From Stenocarpella maydis (lineage: Eukaryota > Ascomycota > Sordariomycetes > Diaporthales > Diaporthaceae), in the NCBI GenBank assembly GCA_002270565.1, contig NQMI01000043.1:28783-92782 (forward strand): a stretch of DNA of 64,000 nt. Reading direction: 5' to 3'. The notes below the pieces were generated by a model, which was not told the origin of the DNA, did not search any database, and was given only the letters and a program-made list of their open reading frames with translations. A program made the position numbers and the translations under genes. The stretch's first letter is position 1; every line of letters starts with the position of its first letter. Below, one piece after another: positions 31,901 through 42,805 of this stretch.

Positions 31901-34760
31901 CACTATCTCTAGATATCACCTAAAGGGCAAGAGCCATACAAAAGGCTATAAAGATGCTTTAAACCATCTCTACGGAAATCAAGGTCAGCTATATAATTAA
32001 TACTAGGAATGGACTAGACACCCATACCATACTATCCTTACCCCTCTAAAGTAAAGTCCTTATCTAGAGAGAAAATAAAGGCTAGAGAGGACTATATAAG
32101 CTGGAAGCTATCTATAGGCATACTATAACAATTAGTATGGTGAACGGACCTATATAATTCCAGGCTATATATATTAAACTATACCTTTATATAGCTGAAC
32201 CAGCTATATAGGATAACCTGGATGTATAAGAAGCCATCACCATACAACAGCCAACCCAAGCCAGGAAGAGAGGCAGACCTAGAAAGGAAGCTACCCACGT
32301 GCAGCTGAATTAGTGCAGCAGACTCAGGAGAGCAACCGCATAATACATATATCTATTAACTATATAACTACTAGCAACTACTTTCTTAACCCAAAAAGAA
32401 AGGGACTTATATAACCTAGCCATTAAGCTAAGGGAAGATAATATTATTACTAGCTTAGGTAAGCTATTTAAAGAATCTAATGCCCTTAAGATTAATACTC
32501 TAGCTAATAAAGATATATTTAAATTTGCAAAGTATAACCTAAAGACATATAGATATCTGAGAATCTTTAATATGTGAATGGTATAAGAAGTTAAGAATAG
32601 GTTAATTAAGCTAATTAAGAAATTAAGGCTAGTTATATAGGGCTTTAGGGATAAAGAGAAATATATAATACTAATATAAGCCCCAACCATCCAGAGGATG
32701 AGCTAGAGACTGATTCTAGCCCTAGGGCTAATACTTATTTAATTATATAGATGCTAAGGCAAACTATGGGATATTACATAAGCCTATACCTAAGCTGAAG
32801 ATGCACTAACCCATATAATTATTATATAACTACCTCTGGAGCTTAGGGATAGATACCCCTTAGATATAATCTTTATTATTAGGAAACTACTATACGGCCT
32901 AGCTGACGCAGGCCTGCATTAGTATAAAACCTATTATACTTACTATATAGAGGCCCTAAAAATAAAGATCTCTACACATAACCCGTGCCTCTTATTTACT
33001 ACTAATGGGCTATATAACTTTAGCATCTTAGGGATATAGATAGATAATACCTTCTTCTTTATAATACTAATATTTTCTAAGAGAGAGGAAGATAAGCTAA
33101 GAAAGAAAAAGTTCCATATAAAGCTGAAGGAAGTTCTAATACCTGAAAAGCTAGTAGAATTTAATGGTGGAAGGATTAAGTTGGATAAAGAGAATATCTT
33201 ATTTATATAAAAAGGATAAGCTGTATAATTGGAATTAATTAACCCCTATATGGATAATGCAGCCTAGCAGTATATTATCTAGAGAGCCTGAGGGGCATAT
33301 ATTGCCTTAATCTACTAACTAGAGTTATTATATGATCTTTCTATAGTTATATAAATTAGGGATCCTAAGGAGAAAGATATAGAAGCCTTAAATATATGAA
33401 TTAAGTAGTAGAAGGAGAACCCTAATAGAGGGATTAAATTTATGTTACTTAATTTAAGCCATATAAAGCTCTATATCTTTATGGATGGATCCTTTATTAA
33501 TAATAAGGACCTTAGCTTATAGTTAGGATTTATTATTATTATAGTGATAGAAGAAGACTGTATAGAGATTGACTTTAAGATCTGTGGAAATATTATCTAT
33601 TGGAGCTTAATAAAGTGTAAGCGAGTTATATAAAGTATACTAGTAAGCAAGCTATATAAAATGATGATAGGGTTTAACAGTAGTATAGCACTTAGTATAA
33701 CAATTAACTGAATCTTTAACTATCTAGAGGTGCTAAGAATACTAGTAGTAATCTATATAGACTTATAATCACTATATGAATGCCTAGTAAAGCTTAATAT
33801 AACTAATAAGAAGAGGCTAATAATTAATATTATATTATTAAGAAAAGTATATAAGAGGAAGGAGATATTAGAAGTATAATGAATTAATAAGAAGGATAAT
33901 CTAGTAGATGCTTATATAAAGAAAGTCCCAAATAAAGCACTAGAGCGGCTAATTACAACAAACAGCCTAAGAATTAGAGTTAAGGCATATGTTAAGCGCC
34001 TAGATGGGAAGAAGTAGGTAGTCTGTATGAAAAGAGGGAGGAATTAGAGAGGGGGTCTGAATGTATGAAGGATAGGCTGTAGAAAATAGGGGGTCTGTAT
34101 AGAAGAAAATGTTAAGGATCTAGACCTATATAGAAGTTAGAATTAAGCTGGAATAGAGCTAAAATTAAGCCGGAATGAAGCTAGAATTAAGATAGAATTA
34201 AGCTGGAATTAAGATAGAACTAAGCTAGAATAGAGCTAGAACTAAGCTAGAATTAATATAAGTAGATAGATCTTAGATCTATATAAAGCTGGAAGTAAGC
34301 TAAACTAATGGATTTTTAACTTATATAAAGCTAAATAATACCCGGATAGAGGAGGATAGGCCCTATATAGAGCTGAATATAACCTGGATACCTAAGGATA
34401 GGACCTTAATAGATAAGAATAGGACTCAGATAGACCTTAATATAGCCTAAATATAGTAAGATAGGACTTAGATAAAGTTAAATAGGGTCTAAAAAGACCA
34501 AGATAAGCGTTAAATAAAGATAGATAAAGCTAAAATATATAAAAATAAGCTATTAAGAACCTATATTAATACTTAGATTATAATCTATATAATTAAAAAG
34601 TAGTAAAAGGGGAGTTTAAATTTTATAATATATAGTATAGAAAGTATATTATATAACTTAACCCTTTATTCTACTATATGGAATGCTAACCTTCTGAAAA
34701 TCACTATATAACCTAGAAATACTTACTCTACTATATAGCTAAAGGCATAAAGATTAATAT
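28999..34760 (+). mobile_element. RIP-degraded Ty1/copia LTR retrotransposon, internal region
   Basis: Translation with stops ignored gives the copia order. A gag zinc-knuckle remnant lies near 30500 (CKKEGC, then STNHSKKERSN). A protease with DTRAA (from DTGAA) lies near 30870. An integrase-like stretch lies near 31290-31700 (GHNDIKEAI, KFCHYY). The reverse transcriptase segment KLLYGLADAGLH lies near 32890, and the RNase H segment YIFMDGSFINNKDLS near 33470. Integrase before RT defines Ty1/copia rather than gypsy. Stops fall at TAG or TAA where family members have Trp or Gln (for example after GLADAGLH), the direction expected from RIP. No ORF above about 130 codons survives on either strand, so it cannot move by itself. 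Both ends run into N bases. Confidence 0.85.
30480..33580 (+). pseudogene. dead copia gag-pol coding remnants
   Basis: Coding remnants of the element above: zinc knuckle about 30500-30570; protease about 30850-31150; integrase about 31290-31720, with FALEEFR; an RKEA run (GRPRKEA-like) near 32275; RT core about 32860-32960; RNase H about 33230-33570, with QRAGAYIA-like sequence interrupted by a stop. The short ORF at 30159-30365 and the minus-strand ORF at 32310-32690 are by-products. Confidence 0.75.
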
Positions 34761-34761
34761 N
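34761..34761. other. single N (ambiguous base or compressed gap)
   Basis: Right edge of the copia contig piece. The expected 3' LTR of the element is not visible beyond it. Confidence 0.9.
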
Positions 34762-35106
34762 TCGTGTCGTGGTGTTCGTTTTGGATGCCTGGGTCCTCAA
34801 ATGGGTCCCTGGGGTGCCATTTGTGTTGGCTCATAACAGAAGCTATCTACTATAGTAATAACCACATCCATATATATATCACGACTCTTTAGTAGCTCGC
34901 TGGCTTATAAGGCAAGCCTACAAGCCATAGTATAAGGCTCAAAGGATCCTTTATCGAGCGGCTCATATAGCTCACAAGCAAGGGTTGCAAGCCAGACCCT
35001 AACCCTGACCTAGTGCATCTCATTATCTTGCGTCTACAGGGTTGTATCGTGGCAGCTAGTCCTAATTACCCTGGGTCCTGGGGTGCCATCGTGTTAGTTC
35101 ATAACA
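34762..35106 (-). repeat. family B LTR-like repeat: one full and one partial copy in tandem
   Basis: On the minus strand the full copy (35106 to 34839) begins TGTTATGAACTAACACGATGG and the partial copy (34838 to 34762) begins TGTTATGAGCCAACACAAATGG. Both continue into GCACCCCAGG. The full copy aligns to 1080-1366, including the TATA-like and CTCGAT-containing parts. Two starts in the same direction suggest one LTR inserted in, or recombined with, another. Confidence 0.65.
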
Positions 35107-35708
35107 CTTAATAATTTAACACTAATATATTTAGAAACTATTTTTAAAGTATGGATTTAGTAATAGATTAGGGAAGTATAGTATATATAAATATTATCCT
35201 TTTATACATATAAATTTAAAAACTAGGTATTTTTAATATTTTTGTAGAATTAATAATAGGTAGTTAAAAAGGGGGTGTTTAGTATGAGAAGTTTGGGGCC
35301 GAATCAGGGGGGGGGCCGAAAGTTGGCTAGGGACGTTAACTAACAGGTCCCAATCGGGGAAAATAAGGCATTTTGATCATCAAAGGTCGTGACACTTCTT
35401 GCTGACCCAATTACTGGGTCTTTGCCTTGTCATCCTAAGATATATTCTTCTCAAATTGGCCAACGTGATTGCTCGTTACCGCTGACACACATGGTGCGGT
35501 CAAACGCTGCCAGTTGTCTGATCAAGGGGTTGCTGAACTTGGTGGCGTGCTCCTCGCAATTACTGTCAAATACTTGGCCACTAATAATGAGACTTCTCAT
35601 TTGGTCACTACTATGTAATAAAATAGATCATTGGAATTATATATTAGAGTGATCGTCCATACTGGACGTATTACTGAGGACACTAGTTATGTTGTCCGAA
35701 CTCCGTCC
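35107..35708. other. AT-rich then unique sequence, no gene
   Basis: The left half is AT-rich debris. A G-run lies at about 35309-35317. The frame at 35389-35652 has no recognisable motif. Confidence 0.45.
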
Positions 35709-36903
35709 TTAGCACCTTGGGGTGGGCGCAACCGTATTTGTGCTACATATAGCTACTGCAGCATCTCGTATAGAATAATCGATCAACTTTCCTCTTCCTG
35801 GTTGTAGGGCCTGGGTAAAATTGAAGTCACCGGGCAAGCTGCTGAAGCCCCCAAAGCTCGATCTGACCATCACATCATTCAGGAGACCCTTCTGGTTGAA
35901 GGTAAAGTTCCCCCCAGGCGAGATCTCCCCCGAGACAGTGTTTATGACCGACGCGTACTCCTTCCTGGCCACGCCAGAGCTCACACTCAGCTGGTTGGCG
36001 ATGGCTTTCACCGAGCACCTCGCGTTGGCGGGGTTGAGGAGGAACCTATTGGCTTCATACATGGATGCCATGAATCTGGTGAGGAGGGCAGACTTGGTTG
36101 TGTCGGACAGGGACGACTGCCGGATTGTAAAGGCGGAAGAGGTGATTGGGCTGATGTAATCTGATACACGAGCAAGAACATTCGGTGCTTGTCCCGCCGG
36201 TAGGGACTGGCTCTCGACCGTAAATGGGTAAGTCAAGAGGGTCGCATAGACGGCATTTCCATTGGGCAGGCTGCCATTGAGTAGATCCGCATAGCGGATG
36301 CTGGTACCACCGACTGCCTAATCGTAACACCGTGTCAGCGGACGTCACCTGTTACAGCTGACTGTTGACGTGGACTGACTGTGAACGAATAGTCCCCGTT
36401 GGAAAGGGTTAAGCCAGCCTTCGCCAGGACATATTGCAGCAGGAAAGAATACCCACTCGAAGGCGAGTCAACAATGATGTCTTTGCCCTTCAACTGCAAT
36501 ATGTTTGTGATGGACGGAATCGACGCAAGCACTAGGTCAGGTCCCTGGTCAAGTTGCCCTAGGACCGTCACATTCTGCTTCTGGTTGAATCGGTAGTTCA
36601 AGGCATTGTCCACGGTGGCAGTGAGGATGTCATATTGCCCGTTCAAGATCGAGTTGAATGCGTCAGTGCTGCTGGCGACCTGGTTGAAACTGACGTTGAG
36701 GCCGTTGGCTGTGAAGAACCCAAGCTGATTCGCGACCGAATACGTCGCCGTAGGAGTACTGGCGCCTCTCAGTCAGTTCCTAGGTAGCCGCGTGCGGGGG
36801 AAGGGAAAGGTCTCTCGGGTTCATACAAAGCTCCGTACTTCACCGTCTCTAGTGCAGCCACAGTAGTAGCGAGCAACGAACTAGGGACAGCGGAAAGTCT
36901 CAT
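35709..36903 (-). CDS. secreted SsuA/THI5 (NMT1)-like substrate-binding protein
   Basis: Three exons: 36827-36903, 36380-36758 and 35709-36317. The introns are 68 and 62 nt (GTATGA to GCCAG; GTCAGT to GATTAG with CTGAC branch sites) and phases close to 354 aa. The ATG at 36901-36903 gives MRLSAVPSSLLATTVAA, a signal peptide, then VKYGAFTPTATYSVANQLGF, a classic entry into this fold. LNGQYDILTATVDNALNYR, VLGQLDQGPDLVLASIPS and LKGKDIIVDSPSSGYSFLLQ follow the periplasmic-binding pattern. Bacterial relatives capture sulfonates, nitrate or thiamine precursors for ABC importers; fungal THI5/NMT1 itself is cytosolic. A secreted fungal version has no importer partner here and its ligand is unknown. 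The gene sits directly beside the transposon block. Confidence 0.85.
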
Positions 36904-38531
36904 GGTCGCAACAAAACTCTGTAGGCCGGGGCAGAATCAATGTGATGTGAAGGATCAAGTACTACTGCATCTTCCAGTCAGGAATGGGATTCTCCCGGAG
37001 ACATCAACATGTCCTGCAGGCTGCCCCTTTGGAGCGCGATATATGCAGGAGGTCTAGATCATGGCATTAGATAGACAGGGGTGGCAGCACGATGTCACAC
37101 AATACGGAGACTACTGAGTGCTTCCCCTCAACCGGACAAACTTTATGGAGACTTTAGTGTGGGAATTAAATACCCGTAGCTATGGTACAGCCGATACACT
37201 ACTAAGAGCACACCTGCGATTGTAAACTTGTGTAGAGACTCAACTTCCAAGTATTCATGGCCACCGTTCTCCGCCTCAGTACTATCAAGTGCCAGGCAAC
37301 TTTCTTTTGTTTGTACGTAAAGCGTATTCCATTTTCAAGCTCTTCAATGCTCATTATTGGTAACAATCTGGCAATTTGGCAAGGATTTTGGCCCCTGCCG
37401 GACGAGCTTTTCTCGATCTGGCATCATGCATACAATCCACCCCAAACTCAGGCCTACCTGAAGCGAGATGATCCAGCTAGACAACTCTAATGTGACTTCG
37501 CTGGCTGTTTTGGTACAAAGTGCAAATCCACCTTCCCAGAACCATTACTTTGCCGTCGTCAGCTTGGCTGTTTGCAAGCCAAGCGCAAAATCGAGGAGAT
37601 ATGGGAAGATGCAACATAGTTATTGCACAGGCAAGTGTCTTGGCCCCGCGCAGATTACGGGTTGACCCCTGATCCCCACCTCGGCCACTAGAGTGCTTAA
37701 TTTTCAGGGATCGTCGGTAGCGTCGTCGACGACAGGCTTCTGCCCTCCCGGGAGGATGGTAGAGCTAACACAGCTTCCAAGTCGAGGCAAGCGGAGCCGA
37801 GAAATGGCCCAACATCAAGGAATTGAAACAGGTAGTCGAACCTTAAAGTTGGACAGGGCATGTTGGAGGGATGGGGTTCCTTTGAAGGAGAGAGCTGAGC
37901 GGTGGAAGAAGTTGCACAGGATGTCGGGACCACGTGGGGGTTGCTACAGGACAGGGGAGGGCTTTTCAGCCCCCGGGCCCCTGGAAAAGTCCGCCATTAC
38001 TCTTTCAAGGGAATTTGCCCAGTTGACACCAAGGACGAAGGTGTATGAGGTTGGCCACTTCTGGACTCTGTCTGGTGTGCCAGCTTTCTGCCGCTGAGCA
38101 CGTCCGGAAGAGGCATGATTACGATTTAGAGACTTGCACAATGAGTTGAAGTGACAGCGAATTATGTGAGAGGATAATCGCAAAAATTGTTTTTCTTTGC
38201 TTTTTCCCTCCCAACACATCGCAATGGCTGGGGACTTGCGATTCGTAACATTCTACTTCAGTACGGAGAGGCCCAGATTCGTCCCTCGAAGAACTCAACA
38301 TTGTGCAGGGCCTGTGGGTTTCAACTGTTCTCCGACACAGGGGCTAATTTCTGCGGCTTGCGGGCGGCACTGATACATTCGTCTATATGCCCGTTGCGAG
38401 TAACTTCGACCTGTGCCCCTGGACGGTGATTTCATGCATGGAAACGAGCCCTAGGTGCCCTAGATACTAGGCCCTGAGGGCCATATTAAGCGCTCGTTCC
38501 GCACTTGGCTTTTCTGAGGGTCCCGATTGTG
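36904..38531. other. intergenic, no gene recognised
   Basis: Upstream regions of two divergent genes. Frames at 37693-38097 and elsewhere lack recognisable motifs. Confidence 0.45.
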
Positions 38532-40054
38532 ATGCTAACTTGGCCTATTGCCATCATAATGGCGCTCTTTCTCAGGTCGAGGCGAGATGCTATTGACGAC
38601 GGTGTGCCGAATCCGAGGGGCGAAACGAACGCCATTCTTTCAATCGCGTTCGCCTGCCTTTCGTTCATCCTCGTCTCGGGGAGGCTTCTTGTGAGGTTCC
38701 TCGTCAGCAAGTTGGCTGGCCCAGACGACTACCTCATTGTCGGATCGCTGGTAATACGAGCCTTCCCCATATGCGGTATACGTAATCTGACCAGCTGTGC
38801 AGGTACTGGCAATTGGCTTAGCCGTGACTTATAACAAAGGTATGTACGGATGCGGTAGTATTACTGCTGCTTCATACTAGACCTGTAGCCTTCCACAGGT
38901 TGTATCTGACAGCCACCCAGAGGCAGAGAACGGATTTGGTCTGCACACTGAGCAAGTCAACCAGCGACATAAGATCGAGGCCTTCAAGGTAAGTAAGCCA
39001 CGGCCGGCTTCTGAGTTATTTCTATGTAAGCGCACTGACTTGTAGCGGTCCAGTGGTTCTTCGCGGCCCAAATTATTTACAAGATCGCCACCTGCTTGAC
39101 GAAGCTGTCCATACTTGCACTATATCTTCGAATATTCCCCAATCGGAGCTTCCGAATCTCCACATGGATTGTTGGCGCCATCGTTGTCGCCTATACCTTG
39201 GCAGCCTGCCTTGTCACGGTCTTCGGATGTCAACCAATTTACAAGGCTTGGGATAAGAAGGCTGAGGGAAAATGCGTGGACATCATCCAAGTGTGGTACT
39301 GTGCGTTACTACCGGCTTGCCCTTGTCTGGTACCTTGTCAACTATGTGCTAACCTGCTGTATTTATCAGCTACAAGCATAATGATCATCATAACGGATGT
39401 GATGATCATCCTGCTCCCGCTGAATCAGATTCGGCACCTCCAGTTACCCCTCTCCCGAAAGATCCTCCTCTCAGGAGTCTTCAGTCTCGGTATCTTTGTC
39501 ATCGCCTGTACAGTTGTGAGAATGTGCACCGTTTCTCCAACAACGACAGCTCAAGACCAGATCTGTAAGTACTCGCGCCCTCTCACCTCCGCCTTTGTTC
39601 TGAAAGGTTCTAAGACTTTTGTCAGATTACCAAGCAACCTCCAACAGTTGGACTTTCCTAGAAGTGAATGTTGGCATCATCTGTGCTTGTGAGCCATAAT
39701 TCCCGATTTACTCCCTTCCCCACGTTTTGGATAATAGATATTGCCTAGCCGTAAAGCTATCCAAATCTTCTTCCTGCGTATGCATAATAGATCTTACTTT
39801 CAGTCAAAGCTGACGTCTGCCCACCACCAGGCCTTCCTGTTCTTAGAATGCCAGTGAGGAAGTTTATTTCGCCCTTCAGGAGCAAGAAAACAACAGTTAC
39901 TGGCAGCCGTACGCAGAGCAACCAGCTCAGAACCATCGGCAAGATACCTTCGCGAGGGACGAACAGCAGCATGCGCCACGACGATGACAGTTTTGAAGAG
40001 CTTATCATCCAAGCTAATGGCTCGCAGAAGCTTAGCAATCTCAATCGCGTATAA
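38532..40054 (+). CDS. fungal rhodopsin-domain (PTH11/SAT4-like) seven-helix membrane protein
   Basis: Seven exons: 38532-38750, 38803-38839, 38921-38988, 39054-39300, 39370-39564, 39626-39688 and 39831-40054. All introns are GT-AG, most with CTGAC or CTAAC branch sites, and phases close to 350 aa. For introns 2 and 6 the first AG fails and the AG after a CTGAC site restores the family pattern. Features: N-terminal helix MLTWPIAIIMALFL; GRLLVRFLVSKLAGPDDYLI; GFGLHTEQ loop; KWFFAAQIIYKIATCLTKLSI; a Cys pair VFGCQPIYKAWD with GKCVDI; then SIMIIITDVMIILLPL, TFLEVNVGIICACLPVL and a charged tail. The domain is common in Pezizomycotina, with a few members (PTH11) acting in surface sensing. No CFEM domain, no assigned ligand. 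Confidence 0.88.
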
Positions 40055-40342
40055 GGGAATGTGTGTTATTTGTAGAATACAGCGTGCAGGCGTGTTCCCT
40101 TGTGGGTTCTCCGTGTATATAGATGTATATACACAAACCTCGGATTTCAACTGCATTCAGATAGCCATAGATTTGGTATGGGCTGACTTTGGATGATAGA
40201 CTGTTGCAAATTTCTAGTGAATAGAAAATAGACCTTGGGGCCGCTGGCTCAATTGTCAGCCCTAGTATCTACATTCTATTGCCAGCCCGAAGCAATCGTC
40301 AACTCGCCAATCGTCAACTCGCACACCCAACGGCCCAGGGAT
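40055..40342. other. short intergenic stretch
   Basis: 3' flank of the membrane-protein gene up to the first palindrome of the repeat element. Nothing else seen. Confidence 0.5.
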
Positions 40343-40924
40343 CAGCGGAGCGGGACGTGTATCTCGCACGCGAAGCGTGCGAGATATGCTGGCCCACTCC
40401 GCTTGCGGCGTAGCGTTCTGCTTATCCCCGTGCCTCTGCAGCCCCTGGCTGACTAAGCAACCCAAGCACGCTCCACGCCCAATATTAACCACGCTTCTTC
40501 ATTATCAACACCATAGAAACCGCTAAACGATATGAATTGACTGTTTTAAAGCAACTTGGTGATAGATTCAGTCTGTTCTGAAGGCGTCCTCTTGTTGTTT
40601 CTAGGGGGGAACCCCCTAGGACCCCCTGCCTGCGGCGCTGAGCCTGCGGCGCCTCACCACGCCCCCTTCCGGCCCACGCCCCCTTCCGGCCCGCGCCTTC
40701 CTCTTCAACAACGGACCACGATTTTCAACGACATGTCTTCTTAACAATTTCCTCTCGGCTAAATACTTTCAGAGGTACATCGTTATTGACCAATCCAGAC
40801 TCGAGGATTCTGAACAGACCAATCCAGACTCAGATAACTTTCGGGTGATTACGCTGGGTAAGAACGCTACGCGGGCCGCATATCTCGCACGCTTCGCATG
40901 CTCGATACACGTCCCGCTCCGCTG
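40343..40924. mobile_element. 582-bp element with inverted hairpin termini (non-autonomous, unclassified)
   Basis: The left end begins CAGCGGAGCGGGACGTGTAT, and the right end (reverse complement of 40924 leftwards) begins the same way. The match continues about 70 bp through GCGAAGCGTGCGAGATATGC and GTAGCGTTCT. The left arm itself holds a hairpin TATCTCGCACGC-GAA-GCGTGCGAGATA. No transposase frame is present, and no convincing target-site duplication was found. The right 294 bp (40631-40924) recur as a direct repeat at 41876-42152. It may be a foldback or MITE-type element. Confidence 0.6.
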
Positions 40925-41874
40925 AATAAACCAACATATACAGCCTGAAGTGGAGCCAATGCAAAGTATTGAGTCTCTGATAGCTAATGCCGTTGGTCTG
41001 TATTCTCGGGGGAGCAAGATAATATTCTTGTTGTCTTTCCTAATCCAGTCCTTGTCGTAGCTCAGGCCGATTCCGTCAATAACTAGCTGTGCTGTTGATT
41101 CCTCAGGGGTGGGCGCTTTACTTGATGGGGACCCTGGGGGTAAGTTGATTATTCCAAAATCAGTAACCAGTTTTTCACTAGATAATGGCTTAAACGTGAG
41201 ACTGGTAGTAAAGCCCTCGAGCGTCTGCTTCTTGGCGCCCGTGGCCACATCCCAGAGCCGGACCTTCCTATCGCGAGACCCTGCTGCTAGCGTCTGCCCG
41301 TCGGGCGAGAAGGCTACTGACGTTAGCCAGCCTTCATGGCCCTTGAATATCTGCTTCTGGGTACCCGTGGCTACATCCCAGAGCCGGACCGTCTTGTCTT
41401 CAGACCCTGATGCCAGCGTTTGCCCGTCGGGCGAGAAGGCTACTGAGAAGACCCAGCTATTATGGCTCTCGAGCGTCTGCCGGTGTGAGTGCCAGTGAGT
41501 TTTCACACCTTTAATAGTAGCGAGGTTCGGCATGCGTTGATCCCAAAACCTTTGTAGCACTTGGCTCTGGACCGGAGAGAACAAAAGCAGAGTGCTATAT
41601 GTCTAGAGAGGCGCGCATTTAACAACAGATCCAAGACTCGTGATGACCCTAGTAGCATCCTCGAGAAAGTCACCCAGCTCTGAATTCATCTTGGGAAAGT
41701 GCTATACAAGTTAGCCGAAGAATGCTTTTAGATCGACTTTACTGACCTCTATTATCTCACGGAGCATCCTTAGCGCTATGGCGCCATCTGAAATCCTTCC
41801 TAGAAGTGAGAGAGCCTCGAGCCAGTGAAGAAAGTGCTCGTAGAGAAATGTAATGACGTCGTTGTGCATCGCCC
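40769..41874 (-). pseudogene. truncated NACHT-WD40 (STAND / HET-E-like) gene fragment
   Basis: The first visible segment (41874 to about 41734) reads HNDVITFLYEHFLHWLEALS and MLREII, the region that links NACHT to WD repeats in fungal STAND proteins. A GTCAGT donor and a TATAG acceptor near 41687 follow. The next exon contains an in-frame TAG (41603-41605) where the family has Gln, then FSPVQSQVLQRFWDQRMPNL, two near-identical WD40 units (SVAFSPDGQTLASGSEDKTV and SVAFSPDGQTLAAGSRDRKV) and a decayed third. The last 50 or so residues come from the palindrome-ended repeat. HET and NACHT parts are missing beyond the N at 41875. Intact relatives trigger heterokaryon-incompatibility cell death; this copy cannot. 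Confidence 0.75.
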
Positions 41875-41875
41875 N
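41875..41875. other. single N (ambiguous base or compressed gap)
   Basis: Lies exactly where the STAND fragment meets the second repeat copy, so the missing NACHT part may be an assembly collapse rather than a real deletion. Confidence 0.9.
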
Positions 41876-42152
41876 TGCGGCGCTAAGCCTGCGGCGCCTC
41901 ACCACGCCCCCTTCCGGCCCGCGCCTTCCTCTTCAACAACGGACCACGATTTTCAACGACATGTCTTCTTAACAATTTCCTCTCGGCTAAATACTTTCAG
42001 AGGTACATCGTCATTGACCAATCCAGACTCGAGGATTCTGAACAGACCAATCCAGACTCAGATAACTTTCGGGTGATTACGCTGGGTAAGAACGCTACGC
42101 GGGCCGCATATCTCGCACGCTTCGCATGCTCGATACACGTCCCGCTCCGCTG
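41876..42152. repeat. second copy of the palindrome-ended repeat (right part)
   Basis: Near-identical to 40631-40924 in direct orientation, with only a few substitutions. It lacks a 17-bp duplication (around GGCCCACGCCCCCTTCC) present in the first copy. Ends in the same ...GTCCCGCTCCGCTG and then AATAA. Confidence 0.85.
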
Positions 42153-42340
42153 AATAAGGCTAAAATAAAAGGAGGGGAGATGTAATGCTCCTCACGGAAT
42201 CACAACCCGCCAGTTACTTCAGCTACCTGAAGTATTCACAGCACCCAGCGACATCATGTTCAAGTTGTTTTTGATGATCCTTGACCTTCACCCACAACTG
42301 TATAACTTGGAAGGATTGACTCAGACTTAATGCATAAGTA
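42153..42340. other. short spacer
   Basis: Unique sequence between repeat copy and MITE. Nothing seen. Confidence 0.5.
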
Positions 42341-42805
42341 CTATTACGGGGGTATAGAGGACTAAATTACAATAAGAACGTTAAAGAAACCATAATTCAG
42401 AAGGGTGCTATAGGCCTAGAACTTACTATAAGATATTAACTGACTATAAAATAAAGCCTATATATAATCACTCCCTCCTCTAAGAAGCATATAACAAAGA
42501 TATATTATAAAGGTATATTATAAGATATATTATAGGGAGTTATTCAGGTAGGTATCTTTAAAGAAGTAACTTATAGGAACCTTAAAATAAAGAACATCTC
42601 TTTTGTTATTAAAGAAATTATGAAAAAGGGGTTTTAGAAAGAGGTTATATAAAAAAGAATAATAATAAAATTCTAAATAAGGAGATTTTAAGCTTAAGGT
42701 ATTTAAAATATAAGGGGCTTATCTTATAGTAAGTTCTAGGCCTATAGCACCATTCTGAAATACGGTTTCTCTAGGGTAATTTACTCCCATATACCCCCGT
42801 AACAG
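42341..42805. mobile_element. 465-bp MITE with about 90-bp terminal inverted repeats and TA duplication
   Basis: The left arm 42341-42435 begins CTATTACGGGGGTATA. The right arm 42720-42805 reversed begins CTGTTACGGGGGTATA, and both share TAGGCCTAGAACTTACTATA. The element is flanked by TA on both sides (42339-42340 and 42806-42807), as in Tc1/mariner-type insertions. The interior is AT-rich without ORF, so it would need a transposase from elsewhere. A decayed arm of the same family is at 1511-1586. Confidence 0.8.

Noticed and set aside
32310..32690. 126-codon minus-strand ORF in the copia region
   Set aside because: Hydrophobic by-product of AT-rich sequence opposite the dead pol frame.
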